From: Actinoplanes sp. NBC_00393 | GTDB lineage: Bacteria; Actinomycetota; Actinomycetes; Mycobacteriales; Micromonosporaceae | Direction: 5' to 3' | Assembly (NCBI RefSeq): GCF_036053395.1 | Contig: NZ_CP107942.1 | Span: forward strand, 1,330,501-1,394,500 | Length of the DNA: 64,000 nt | Shown here: piece by piece, positions 34,145 to 41,858 of the stretch | Layout of the letters: every line of letters starts with the position of its first letter | Position numbering within the stretch: the first letter of the stretch is position 1 | Notes under the pieces: model-generated | Databases searched by the model: none | What the model was told of the DNA's origin: nothing | Seen by the model: the letters and a program-made list of their open reading frames with translations, nothing else | Translations under genes and position numbers: made by a program

Positions 34145-35188
34145 TCAACGGCGCGCGGCCGCCGGCTTGCCCTCAGCGGCCCGGGCCGCGTCACGGCGTG
34201 CCTCCAGTGCCTCGTACCAGCGTATTCCGGCCGGCCCGCACCCGTCGCGGATCTGGCACTTGAGGTCCGCGGTGCGCGCGTTGAGCGACTGCACCAGGTC
34301 CCGGTTGCGCAGCCACTCGGCCCGCAACTCGCCGGCCGTGCCGGCCAGACCACCGGTCTCGGTGCGCAGCTCGATGAACGCGACCCGCGCCTTGCGGTTG
34401 ACCGCGCGCACCGCCACGCCGGCCGGCTGCCAGCTGCTGACCCGTACGGTGCGGACCATTTGCGTGACCACACCCAGCGAGCTCTCCACCGACCGGTAGT
34501 GGGCGTACACGCTGTCGGCGCAGCCGTAGGACTCGTGGTGCAGGTTCTGCAGCACCGCGAAGTCGCGCCGACTTTGCGCGTCGGCGAGCTTGACCTCCAG
34601 CTTGGCGATCATCCGGGTCACCCGCTGGTTGTCCCCGCGGACGCGGCGCAGCTCCTTCTGAGCGCGGCGATGATGCGCGCGGACGGTCTCCACGGTCACC
34701 GGAGCGGTGTACGGCCGGTCCCAGTAACGGATGCTGACGACCGCCACGGCCACGGTGGCGGTGACACCCCCGACCAGGGCCAGGGTTCCCGGTCCGCGTA
34801 GGTCGTCGCCGCTCAGCAGCAGCCACAACGTGGTGGCCGAGGTGCCGCCCAGCAGGAACACCACCCGGTCGAGGTAGCCGCGGATCGGGTGCGGGCGGCG
34901 GGCCCGCAACGGCCCGCGCTGCCGGGGCACCGGCGAGCGGTCACGGCGCGCCCGCAACCGTCCGTCCGCCGGGCTCGACAGCCGGACGAGCAGGAACGCG
35001 AGAACCGGCGCCGCGGCGAGGGACGCGTACCAGGTGTGCCGGTCAGCGGCGAACTGCGCCTGGTCGTGCAGATAGAGGTAGGGCACCAGGGCGGGCGAGG
35101 CCAGAGCGAGAGCGCCGTACCCGATCACGCACGGGCTGACCAGCAGCGCCAGCAGTGGCAGGCAGCCGCCCGGCGAACGGCGCGCCAC
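34145..35188 (-). CDS. Membrane protein with coiled-coil cytoplasmic domain, unknown
   Basis: A protein of 347 residues with four membrane helices (LPLLALLVSPCVIGYGALAL; WYASLAAAPVLAFLLVRL; VVFLLGGTSATTLWLLL; ALVGGVTATVAVAVVSI). A C-terminal half of about 165 residues is strongly helical and charged, with coiled-coil potential (HHRRAQKELRRVRGDNQRVT onward). Two Cys (LKCQIRDGCGPAG) lie near the end. Start GTG 35188 is 1 base after the stop of the upstream gene, so the two form an operon. I do not recognise the family. Confidence 0.65.
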   Translation of the reverse strand: MARRSPGGCLPLLALLVSPCVIGYGALALASPALVPYLYLHDQAQFAADRHTWYASLAAAPVLAFLLVRLSSPADGRLRARRDRSPVPRQRGPLRARRPHPIRGYLDRVVFLLGGTSATTLWLLLSGDDLRGPGTLALVGGVTATVAVAVVSIRYWDRPYTAPVTVETVRAHHRRAQKELRRVRGDNQRVTRMIAKLEVKLADAQSRRDFAVLQNLHHESYGCADSVYAHYRSVESSLGVVTQMVRTVRVSSWQPAGVAVRAVNRKARVAFIELRTETGGLAGTAGELRAEWLRNRDLVQSLNARTADLKCQIRDGCGPAGIRWYEALEARRDAARAAEGKPAAARR

Positions 35189-35189
35189 G

Positions 35190-35696
35190 TCACCGGCCCC
35201 GGCGACGGCGGGGCCGCCCTGATCCGTTGAGGACCATGTCGATGCCGGTGAGGACCTGATGACCCTGCTGCGAGTGGTGGTTGAGCAGGTCGGCGCTGAA
35301 ACCGTGGATCAGCTCGGCGTACAGCTTGGCCTCGGCCGCCGTCGTGCTGCGGCGGGCCAGCGCCTGCTGCATGTTACGGATGCATTTGCGCAGGGCTTCA
35401 GCGGTCAGATCGGTACGCCCGACCTGTCGGCGCAGTTCCTGCAGTGAGGCGGCCGCGTCGTTGCGGCGGTTCGCCAGGCGGGCGAGCGTGACCTTGGTGT
35501 CGGCGTCGATCCGGCGGCCCGCATTGTCGAGTTCCTTCATCGTCACCGCGCAGGCCGTCGACTCGGCGACCACCCGGGCGATCGCGCCGAGCGGGCTGAG
35601 CGACTCCGCGACCCGCGCCACGGCCTCACCGAAGGCGACCCGTCCGTCAGCGACGGTGGCTAGCTGATTCGTCACGCCCAGGAGCGTAGGAACCAT
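35190..35696 (-). CDS. Helical hypothetical protein
   Basis: A protein of 168 residues that is almost wholly helical, with heptad-like stretches (NAGRRIDADTKVTLARLANR, AAASLQELRRQVGRTDLTAE) and a basic tail (RPRRRRGR). Its stop is 1 base before the GTG of the coiled-coil membrane protein gene. The two may interact through their coiled coils. The start at ATG 35696 lies inside a dyad (ACCATT-TAC-AATGGT, 35692-35706), so the message may be leaderless. Confidence 0.6.
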   Translation of the reverse strand: MVPTLLGVTNQLATVADGRVAFGEAVARVAESLSPLGAIARVVAESTACAVTMKELDNAGRRIDADTKVTLARLANRRNDAAASLQELRRQVGRTDLTAEALRKCIRNMQQALARRSTTAAEAKLYAELIHGFSADLLNHHSQQGHQVLTGIDMVLNGSGRPRRRRGR

Positions 35697-35761
35697 TTAC
35701 AATGGTATGTACCGTTCATCCGGCTGCGGATACCGACCGGACGGCTTCCCTCGAAAGGGAT

Positions 35762-36058
35762 TCACGAGGCCAGGACAGCGACCACACCGACCACCATCAC
35801 CACGATCAACAGGCTGGCCAGAACACCGGCGGCGAGGACCGCGCCCGCGCCGGAACGCGACGCCGGCTCCGGTGACGCGGCAGGCCGGCCGCCCGGTGTG
35901 GCGAGCGCGATGACGAGCGTGGCGGCGAGCGCGAGGATTCCCGCCACCCAGCTCACCTTCTCCAGGCTCTCCGGCCCCCAGCCCAGCACGGCGACCAGCA
36001 GGGTGCCGACGGTGCCGGCAAGGACGGCGACGATGGTCCACGAACGGCCGCGAGTCAT
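35762..36058 (-). CDS. Small membrane protein, three helices
   Basis: A protein of 98 residues from MTRGRSWTIVAVLAGTVGTL with helices near 6-24, about 32-52 (VSWVAGILALAATLVIAL) and 70-98 (AVLAAGVLASLLIVVMVVGV). A Pro/Ala/Ser-rich loop separates the second and third. ATG 36067 in frame would add three residues. No family is assigned. Confidence 0.6.
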   Translation of the reverse strand: MTRGRSWTIVAVLAGTVGTLLVAVLGWGPESLEKVSWVAGILALAATLVIALATPGGRPAASPEPASRSGAGAVLAAGVLASLLIVVMVVGVVAVLAS

Positions 36059-36094
36059 GGAACGCAATGCTGCCGCGCCGCGGCCCCGCCGCCA

Positions 36095-37117
36095 TCACCC
36101 CAGATGGTGAAGACGCAGCAGGACGGCGCCCGGGTCCGGGCCGTACTTCGCGGCGTACAGCGCCATGATCCGCTCGTGGGTGTCCCCGGCGGCCTCGGCC
36201 AGCACGTAGTGCCGGGCGCCGTCGCCGGGCACCGAAGCCTGATGGTCCGGGTGGAAAGCCTGGTGCAGGGCGACCGGGTGGACGTTCACCCAGTGCTCGC
36301 CGTCGTGCGCGATGTACTTCAGGTCGTGCTCGACGCGATCGCCGTTGACCGTGAAGCACAGCCGCATCCGGTAATGCTCGCCGAGGTCGCGCAGGCCCGG
36401 GCCGTTCCATCGGTTCTCGAACGCCTCCAGAGCCAGTTCGCCCAGGTCACCGCGGACGCGGACCTCACGCTGAGAACTCTCGCTCACCCTTCGATCGCGG
36501 AACAATCCGTACGACAGCCAGTCGTCGACCCGGTAGAAGGCGTGCGCCGGCCCGACCGGGCTGATCCGCACCTCGAACAGGGCCCGGTGCCGCGACGGCA
36601 GGCCGCCGATGATGGTGTCGAGGCGTTCGATGTTCTGCCGCATCAGCGCAACCGCGTCGGTCGGCGCCACCTGACGGGCCCGTTCCGCGGCGTCCGGGCA
36701 GGACGGGTCGGTCAGCGTGATCCGGAACCGGACACCACGGTCGAGGGCGGTGCGGACGGCGGCCAGGAACTCGGGCTCGTGCTGGTTCTCCAGCAGGCCG
36801 GTCCAGTGCTTCCAGATGTCCACCCGGTCGTCGGCCGCGGCGATGCGAGCGATGACGTCGCGGTAGTCCAGGCGGTTGCGCCAGCGGACCGCGTTGCGGC
36901 TGAAGAACAGGATCAGCGGTTGCAGGATCAGCGCGGCCAGCACGATGTCGATCAGGTTCGCGCCGATGTTGATCCGCAGGTCGGTGCCGAACCCCGGCGT
37001 GTTGCGCACCGGGTAGAGCAGCAGGAACGCGACCACCAGCAGCAACGCGCCGATCAGGGCGTAGAGCCAGTACAGCCAGTGCCGGCGTGCCCGGCCACGG
37101 TCCCCCATGCCGGTCAT
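36095..37117 (-). CDS. Membrane-anchored protein of unknown function
   Basis: A protein of 340 residues from MTGMGDRGRARRHWLYWLYA. There are two N-terminal helices (LYALIGALLLVVAFLLLYPV; GANLIDIVLAALILQPLIL), then a cytoplasmic alpha/beta domain of about 260 residues with VDIWKHWTGLLENQHEPEFL and DRGVRFRITLTDPSCPDAAE. The latter looks like the start of a phospholipase-D-like or STAND-associated effector fold, but the HKD motif is absent. Upstream codons in frame to 37255 run into repeat sequence and are rejected. Confidence 0.6.
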   Translation of the reverse strand: MTGMGDRGRARRHWLYWLYALIGALLLVVAFLLLYPVRNTPGFGTDLRINIGANLIDIVLAALILQPLILFFSRNAVRWRNRLDYRDVIARIAAADDRVDIWKHWTGLLENQHEPEFLAAVRTALDRGVRFRITLTDPSCPDAAERARQVAPTDAVALMRQNIERLDTIIGGLPSRHRALFEVRISPVGPAHAFYRVDDWLSYGLFRDRRVSESSQREVRVRGDLGELALEAFENRWNGPGLRDLGEHYRMRLCFTVNGDRVEHDLKYIAHDGEHWVNVHPVALHQAFHPDHQASVPGDGARHYVLAEAAGDTHERIMALYAAKYGPDPGAVLLRLHHLG

Positions 37118-37289
37118 CGTCCCAGCACAGGATCGATCAAGCCAGATGCGTTTGATCGCTCCGAGCCGGCAGCCGGGCGCGCTCGCGCGCACCACAGAAG
37201 CCTGCCAGGTTCCGGCCTCAAGATCTCCCACCGGATGGCGCCGGTCCCGATACAACTGGCCCCCGCCGCCCGGCAGCCCGATCCAGCTG

Positions 37290-37432
37290 TCACTCAGGGT
37301 CGTTTCCCGCCTCCGGAGGCAGCCCTGACGGTCAGCCCGTTCGTCCGGCTGTCACTCAGTGTTGTCTCCCGCCTCCGGAGGCAGCCCTGACGGTCAGCCG
37401 GTTTGTCCGGCTGTCGCTCATGGTTGTTTGCG
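37290..37432. repeat. 62-bp direct repeats with internal dyads
   Basis: Two nearly identical 62-bp units (37290-37351, 37352-37413) and a diverged partial third (37414-37432). Each full unit holds the perfect palindrome GCCTCCGGAGGC and the near-palindrome CTGACGGTCAG, so each could form stem-loops in RNA or bind a dimeric protein. They lie upstream of the minus-strand membrane protein gene at 37117. Confidence 0.85.
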
Positions 37433-37675
37433 CGTCGTCGAAAGCGTTGCCTGCATCCGGGTGCTGTGTGACGCCGGATCAGCGGCCAGCCCGCGGGCGG
37501 TGACCAGCGTCTGTGGATCAAGCCGTAACTCCCAGCTGAGGGATCCACGAGGCTGGTTCTCAGGGACCGGCTGGGAGCTGTTGCTGCCTCAACCGGTCGG
37601 AAGGGTGCGCAACTTCCAGCCGGTTGATCAAAAAGCCCGGAAACGCCGGCTCGGCTGTGCCTTATGACTGGCGCC

Positions 37676-37748
37676 CGCCCCGCACCTCTATGACAGCTGG
37701 GCCCGGCGGGTCGCCCCGCACCTCTATGACAGCTGGGCCCCGGCGGGT
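37676..37748. repeat. 36/37-bp direct repeat pair
   Basis: A 36-bp unit at 37676-37711, containing CACCTCTATGACAGCTGGGC, is followed immediately by a 37-bp copy at 37712-37748 that differs by one extra C. It is non-coding on both strands as far as I can judge. Confidence 0.85.
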
Positions 37749-38314
37749 CGCCGCGGGCCCCGGCGATCGGTTCGGTGTCGGCAGCCGTGCAAGCCGGGGT
37801 TCGCCGCCCGGCTACCGGTGTGCGGGCTCGGTCCAGAAACAGTGCCCCCACCCCGACGGCCGGTGCCGAACCGGGGTGACGTCGCTGTCGTGCGGCTCGA
37901 GCCTGGATGCGGGCTCGATTGATCATTCGGCCGTGCGGTGATGCTGTCGCACCGCTCGGCAGACAGCGCTGGCGGGCGGCTCAGCGATCGAACGGGCCGA
38001 AATAACGGCCTCAGCCGCCCGTTCGCGCTGTCACCCGCTGATCCGAGAGGCCGCCGCAGCCCGCTCGAAAGCCTGTGGGCCTTGGTGAGCCAGACCTCGA
38101 CCGGAGGATTCAGGAAGCTACTCGTCGACGGGTGACCTTGGCGCGATCATCGACGCCTGTGGGTTCTTGAGCACTGCTCGGCGATCGCCGCGGCGAGACG
38201 GCGAGCCTCCCGAAACCCCGGGCCGGTGATTTCTATCCATTTCGGACGGGCTGTCGATGACGGGTGGTGCCCATTCGCCTCCTACGGGCTGTCCGGCGCG
38301 TACCCTTGCGGTTC

Positions 38315-38614
38315 ATGCGCCTTTCCACTGCGGCCGTGACCGCGAGTTCCCTGATCGGCGGATGGCAGATCGCCCGCCGCACCGGTAATCGGCCGCTCGG
38401 CGGCGCGGTCCTCGCCGCCGGCGGTGTCCTGGCCGGCCGTGAGTGGGCCCGGCACACCAGCCCGGCCGTGACCGCCGCGCTGACCGCGACCTACCTCGGG
38501 GCTTTCGGGCTGTCGCATCCGCTGGCGAAGCGGATCGGCTCCTGGCCGTCCGTGCTGACCGTCTCGGCGGTGACCGCCGCGGCCGCCTACCTGGCCGCGG
38601 ACCGCCGCCCCTGA
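38315..38614 (+). CDS. Small hydrophobic protein, unknown
   Basis: A protein of 99 residues from MRLSTAAVTASSLIGGWQIA with three or four short hydrophobic helices and ending AAAAYLAADRRP. GTG 38264 in frame would add 17 basic residues. The last 22 bases of the coding sequence are themselves a copy of the 29-bp repeat unit that continues after the stop codon. No family is recognised. Confidence 0.55.
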   Translation: MRLSTAAVTASSLIGGWQIARRTGNRPLGGAVLAAGGVLAGREWARHTSPAVTAALTATYLGAFGLSHPLAKRIGSWPSVLTVSAVTAAAAYLAADRRP

Positions 38615-38785
38615 TTACCTGGCCGCGGATTGCCGGCCCTGACTGCCTGACCGCGGATTACCGGCCCTGATTACCTGGCCGCGGATTGCCGGCCCTGACT
38701 GCCTGGCCGCGGATTACCGGCCCTGACTGCCTGACCGCGGACCGCCGGCCCTGACTGCCTGGCCGCGCGGATTGCCGGCCCTGAC
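38610..38785. repeat. 29-bp tandem array, six units
   Basis: Six head-to-tail copies of a unit of the form CCTGAYTRCCTGRCCGCGGA plus YYRCCGGCC start within the stop-codon region of the preceding gene (38610, 38639, 38668, 38697, 38726, 38755; the last is 31 bp). Units alternate between TTACCTGG and CTGCCTG variants. There are no spacers, so it is not a CRISPR. The 3' end of the gene supplies a recognisable unit zero. Confidence 0.9.
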
Positions 38786-38814
38786 TGCTCGGTCGGCCTG
38801 CCGGGCCGCCTGGC

Positions 38815-39108
38815 TCACTCGTAGTCGGACGTCGACATCGAGACGATGTTGATGGCGATCAGGGTGATGGCGATCAGGATCGGCCAGAGGCCGGCGCCGG
38901 TGAAGGCGCCGACCGCGGTGTCGGCGCGGGAACGGCGCTGATGCCACTGGCCGAGCAGCACGCTGGCGACCAGCCCCACGCCGATGCCCGCCCACGCAGC
39001 GGCCGGATGCGGCACCAGCAGCACGGCCAGCGCCGCGGTCAGCCAGACCGCCAGGGTCTGCGCCAGGCCGTGAATCAGGCGGCCCTGGCGTGCTTCGGTC
39101 ATCCGCAT
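38815..39108 (-). CDS. Small membrane protein
   Basis: A protein of 97 residues with three helices: LAQTLAVWLTAALAVLLVPH, AAAWAGIGVGLVASVLLG, and a C-terminal LWPILIAITLIAINIVSM. ATG 39108 (MRMTEARQGR) or 39102 are both possible. It starts 10 bases after the DUF899 stop and is probably the last gene of the SRPBCC-ArsR-DUF899 operon. The function is unknown. Confidence 0.65.
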   Translation of the reverse strand: MRMTEARQGRLIHGLAQTLAVWLTAALAVLLVPHPAAAWAGIGVGLVASVLLGQWHQRRSRADTAVGAFTGAGLWPILIAITLIAINIVSMSTSDYE

Positions 39109-39118
39109 GCCCGGCACC

Positions 39119-39883
39119 CTACAAGTCGTACTCATCCGGCAGCCGCATGCCGGGGCCGCCCACCTGCCGGCCCAGCGGGACCGCGCGGCCCTTCGGCTCC
39201 TCCCAGTCCTCCTGGCGGCCGAGGGCGGTCAGATCCAGATACGGATACCCGTTGTGGAACTCCTCGATGCCCCGCCCGAACGTCGAGTAGGTGTGGAACA
39301 CCTCGCCGCCGACCTGCAGGAACGCGCTGATCCCGGGCATCTCCGTGCCGCGCATGTCAGCCGTCCACCCACCGCCGGCCGCCGCCAGCTCGGCCTCGTT
39401 GCGGAAGAACTGCAGGACCGGCGCCTCCCGGTCGTCGAGCGTCGCGTGGTAGTCGAAGTTGAAGTCGCTGCCGTACGACGAGTACCACGGGAAGGTCCAG
39501 CCCATCCGCTCCCGGAAGGCGGCGATCTTCGGGTACGGCGCGCGCGACACCGCGACCAGCGTGGTGTTGCGCGCGTGCAGCTGGCGCAGCCCGGCGATGC
39601 TGTCGGCCGCCGACGAGCAGCTCGAGCAGGCGACGTCCCAGTCCGGCGCGAACATGAAGTGGTGCATCACCAGCTGCGGCCGGCCCTCGAACAGGTCGGC
39701 CAGGCCGACCTCGCCGTCCGGGCCGGCGAACCGGTACGGCTTGTCCACCCGGACCATCGGCAGCCGGCGGCGTTCGGCGTTGAGCCGGACCCGGGCGCGG
39801 GTGACCTCCTTCTCCTTGACGAGCAGTTCCTTGCGGGCGGCGAGCCACTGCTCGCGGGACACCACCTCGGGCAGGTCGTTCAT
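39119..39883 (-). CDS. DUF899 thioredoxin-like protein
   Basis: A protein of 254 residues of the DUF899 family, with the start VSREQWLAARKELLVKEKEV, MVRVDKPYRFAGPDGEVGLA, a thioredoxin-like CSSCSSAADSI with a Cys-x2-Cys, and SRAPYPKIAAFRERMGWTFP. These proteins have a thioredoxin fold and are often encoded with ArsR/AHSA1 pairs, but the reaction is not established. It begins 8 bases after the ArsR stop, so all three share the operon and the AACC-N4-GGTT operators. Confidence 0.9.
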   Translation of the reverse strand: MNDLPEVVSREQWLAARKELLVKEKEVTRARVRLNAERRRLPMVRVDKPYRFAGPDGEVGLADLFEGRPQLVMHHFMFAPDWDVACSSCSSAADSIAGLRQLHARNTTLVAVSRAPYPKIAAFRERMGWTFPWYSSYGSDFNFDYHATLDDREAPVLQFFRNEAELAAAGGGWTADMRGTEMPGISAFLQVGGEVFHTYSTFGRGIEEFHNGYPYLDLTALGRQEDWEEPKGRAVPLGRQVGGPGMRLPDEYDL

Positions 39884-39891
39884 CATCGTCC

Positions 39892-40221
39892 TCATTTCAG
39901 CCGGTCCTGCAGGGCCGCGAGCGGGCCGTCCCAGTCGCGGGCGAGCACCGCGAGGAACTGCTGCGCCACCCGCATCGGCGCGGAATCCACCCGGTAGCGG
40001 ACCCGGCGCCGCTCGCCGTGCTCGGCCACCACGAGCCCGGCCTCGGCCAGCAGGGTGAGATGTTTGGCGATCGCCTGCCGGCTGATCGGCAGCCGGCCGG
40101 CCAGGTCGGTCGCGGTGGCCGGGCCGCCCGCCGCGAGCGCGGCGAGGATGCCGCGCCGCGTCGGGTCGGCCAGGGCGGTGAAGACCTCCTGGGCCACCGC
40201 CTCCAGGTCAGGAGCGGCCAT
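39892..40221 (-). CDS. ArsR family regulator (second module)
   Basis: A protein of 109 residues with an ArsR winged helix (VFTALADPTRRGILAALAAG, DLAGRLPISRQAIAKHLTLL, wing HGERRRVRYRV). It overlaps the SRPBCC gene upstream by 14 bases. The gene order is reversed relative to the module at 24329, where the regulator comes first. It lacks metal-binding cysteines. Its likely binding sites are the two dyads at 40659-40707 in front of the operon. Confidence 0.92.
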   Translation of the reverse strand: MAAPDLEAVAQEVFTALADPTRRGILAALAAGGPATATDLAGRLPISRQAIAKHLTLLAEAGLVVAEHGERRRVRYRVDSAPMRVAQQFLAVLARDWDGPLAALQDRLK

Positions 40222-40645
40222 CGAGGTACGCGACGAGCTCGCCCAGTTCGCTGGCCCAGCCTTCGGTGTTGCCCGAGTACGCCGTCTTGTGCGTGCCGTC
40301 GTCGGGAAGCTGCGCGAAACCGCTCTCGACGACGGTCAGCGCGGTGCCGGTGCCGGCGGGCTCGAGCGTGAACTCCACATAGGTGCGGCGCGGATCGTCC
40401 TCGCCGAGCCCGTAGACCGGCCAGGTGTAGCCGAACACGCGCGGCGGCTCGAGGCGCTCGACGGTGAGGCTGGCTTTGTCGCCGCTGTCCCAGGCCAGCT
40501 GGATGCGGCCGCCGACGCGCAGGTCGACCTCGGCGCGGTGGCCGAACCAGGTGCCCAGGCCCTCGGCGGTGGTGATCGCGGCCCACACCTTCTCCGGCGG
40601 GTGGGCGAGGTGCAGGGTGCGTTCGATCCGGTCGGGGAATGCCAT
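40208..40645 (-). CDS. SRPBCC/AHSA1 domain protein (second module)
   Basis: A protein of 145 residues of the AHSA1 type: RIERTLHLAHPPEKVWAAIT at the start, GLGTWFGHRAEVDLRVGGRI, and the closing EGWASELGELVAYLDGRS helix. It is the first gene of the operon and is preceded by a GGAGG ribosome site and the twin ArsR operator. It probably binds a hydrophobic small molecule; the ligand is unknown. Confidence 0.92.
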   Translation of the reverse strand: MAFPDRIERTLHLAHPPEKVWAAITTAEGLGTWFGHRAEVDLRVGGRIQLAWDSGDKASLTVERLEPPRVFGYTWPVYGLGEDDPRRTYVEFTLEPAGTGTALTVVESGFAQLPDDGTHKTAYSGNTEGWASELGELVAYLDGRS

Positions 40646-40658
40646 GACGACCTCCTTA

Positions 40659-40707
40659 TAGCAACCACTTGGTTGCTACCCAACGTATCGCAACCTACTG
40701 GTTGCTA
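40659..40707 (-). promoter_or_regulatory. Twin ArsR operators for SRPBCC-ArsR-DUF899 operon
   Basis: TAGCAACC-ACTT-GGTTGCTA (40659-40678, perfect) and TCGCAACC-TACT-GGTTGCTA (40688-40707, one mismatch) lie 13-62 bases upstream of the SRPBCC start. Both share the AACC-N4-GGTT core of the site at 24300-24323. The second overlaps the last codons of the nucleoside hydrolase gene. Confidence 0.82.
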
Positions 40708-41753
40708 CAAGCCCGGCCGTTGAGGGCGTCGAGGAAGCACCGCTCGAAGGCCTCGGTGTCGGCTGCTGCGGCGGCCTCGATGCGGTAGCCGGCCGGGGTG
40801 AGCACGGTGCGGCCGGACTGCACGCCGTCCTGGACGACGTCGATGCGCTCCGGACGGAACTGCGTGATCGAGCTGTGCACCGCGGTAACCGCCGCGAGGG
40901 CGTCCCACCAGTACATGATTCCCAGGTCGATCAGGGCGGCCAGATCCGGCTGCGAGACGATCCGGTAGGTCAGCCGGGCGCCAGGCGCGTTCTGATCGGC
41001 GGCGAGGCGGGCCACGAAATCCTGGGTGATCGGGACGGCCGCGGTGGCGTCCAGCGGCACCAGGCGCACCGTGCCCGGACGGGCCCGCTGCAGCACCGCG
41101 CGGGCCGAGACCGGGTCCATCCAGAAGTTGAACTCCTGCGAATTGTCGAAGCCGGGCAGCGCGGAGCCGTACAGATTGCCGGGCACCCGCAGCGCGCCGC
41201 CCATGATCTGGATGCGCTCGATGCGGCGCGCGGTCGCTCGCGACGCGAGCGCCGCCGCCACGTTGGTCAGCGGTCCGGTCGCGATCAGCGTGACCGGCTG
41301 CCGGGATCGCTGCGCGGTGCGCGCGATCAGTTCCGGAGCGCTCAACCGCGAGATGTACGGCGGACGCGCTCCGTCCCCGAGCGCCCCGCTCAGCACTCCC
41401 TCGATCGTCGCCACCAGCTCCGGGGGAGCGGGGTTGACGCCCTCGCCGGTCGCTCCGGCAGCGACCGGCACCTGCGGCAGCCCGCACTGCTCCAGCACGC
41501 TGCGCGCATGCCGCAGAGTCCGGTCCGGCACGCCGAACCCGTTGTTGGCCACCGTCACCGCCCGCAGGTCGATCCGGCCGAGTTTGTGCTCCTCGCACAG
41601 GTAGGCCAGGGTCGACGCGTCGTCGAAGTCCAGGTCGCTGTCGTAGATCACCGGCGGCGGGCCGGTCCCCGATGCCGGTGCGGCGGCCGCCGGCAGCCCG
41701 GCGATGACGGTGGCGAGGGCCGCGACAGCAGCGGTCCAGAAAGACAGGCGCAT
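40695..41753 (-). CDS. Secreted nucleoside hydrolase-like protein
   Basis: A protein of 352 residues with a signal peptide (FWTAAVAALATVIAGLPAAA) and an inosine-uridine hydrolase fold. The calcium-binding N-terminus reads VIYDSDLDFDDASTLAYL, and TLIATGPLTNVAAAL and QIMGGALRVPGN are typical. The usual D-x-D-x-G-x-D-D is D-S-D-L-D-F-D-D here, so one position departs from consensus. It probably cleaves nucleosides or related N-ribosides outside the cell. Its end overlaps the operator of the next operon. Confidence 0.9.
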   Translation of the reverse strand: MRLSFWTAAVAALATVIAGLPAAAAPASGTGPPPVIYDSDLDFDDASTLAYLCEEHKLGRIDLRAVTVANNGFGVPDRTLRHARSVLEQCGLPQVPVAAGATGEGVNPAPPELVATIEGVLSGALGDGARPPYISRLSAPELIARTAQRSRQPVTLIATGPLTNVAAALASRATARRIERIQIMGGALRVPGNLYGSALPGFDNSQEFNFWMDPVSARAVLQRARPGTVRLVPLDATAAVPITQDFVARLAADQNAPGARLTYRIVSQPDLAALIDLGIMYWWDALAAVTAVHSSITQFRPERIDVVQDGVQSGRTVLTPAGYRIEAAAAADTEAFERCFLDALNGRACSNQ

Positions 41754-41858
41754 GTTCCCTCCTCCGAATCCATCGGTAAGTGCCGATGCTTTCGAAGGTG
41801 TCGCGCGACCGCATCCGGTTTTGAGCGGCTCCGGCCGTACGTCGACGGTCGTAGAACC

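Larger units (their letters stand above)
37118..38263. other. Gene-poor, repeat-rich gap
   Basis: About 1.1 kb without a convincing gene. Short open frames here have low-complexity, Arg/Pro-rich translations and no ribosome sites. It contains two separate tandem-repeat arrays (listed) and an inverted pair CTCCCAGC/GCTGGGAG around 37528-37576. It separates a minus-strand gene run from plus-strand genes. Confidence 0.6.

Noticed and set aside
37359..38135. Several short plus-strand frames (about 65-105 codons) in the repeat-rich gap
   Set aside because: They read through direct repeats and have Arg/Pro/Ser-rich shadows with no ribosome sites or family match.
38610..38785. Possible CRISPR array
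   Set aside because: Units are head to tail without spacers and there are no cas genes.
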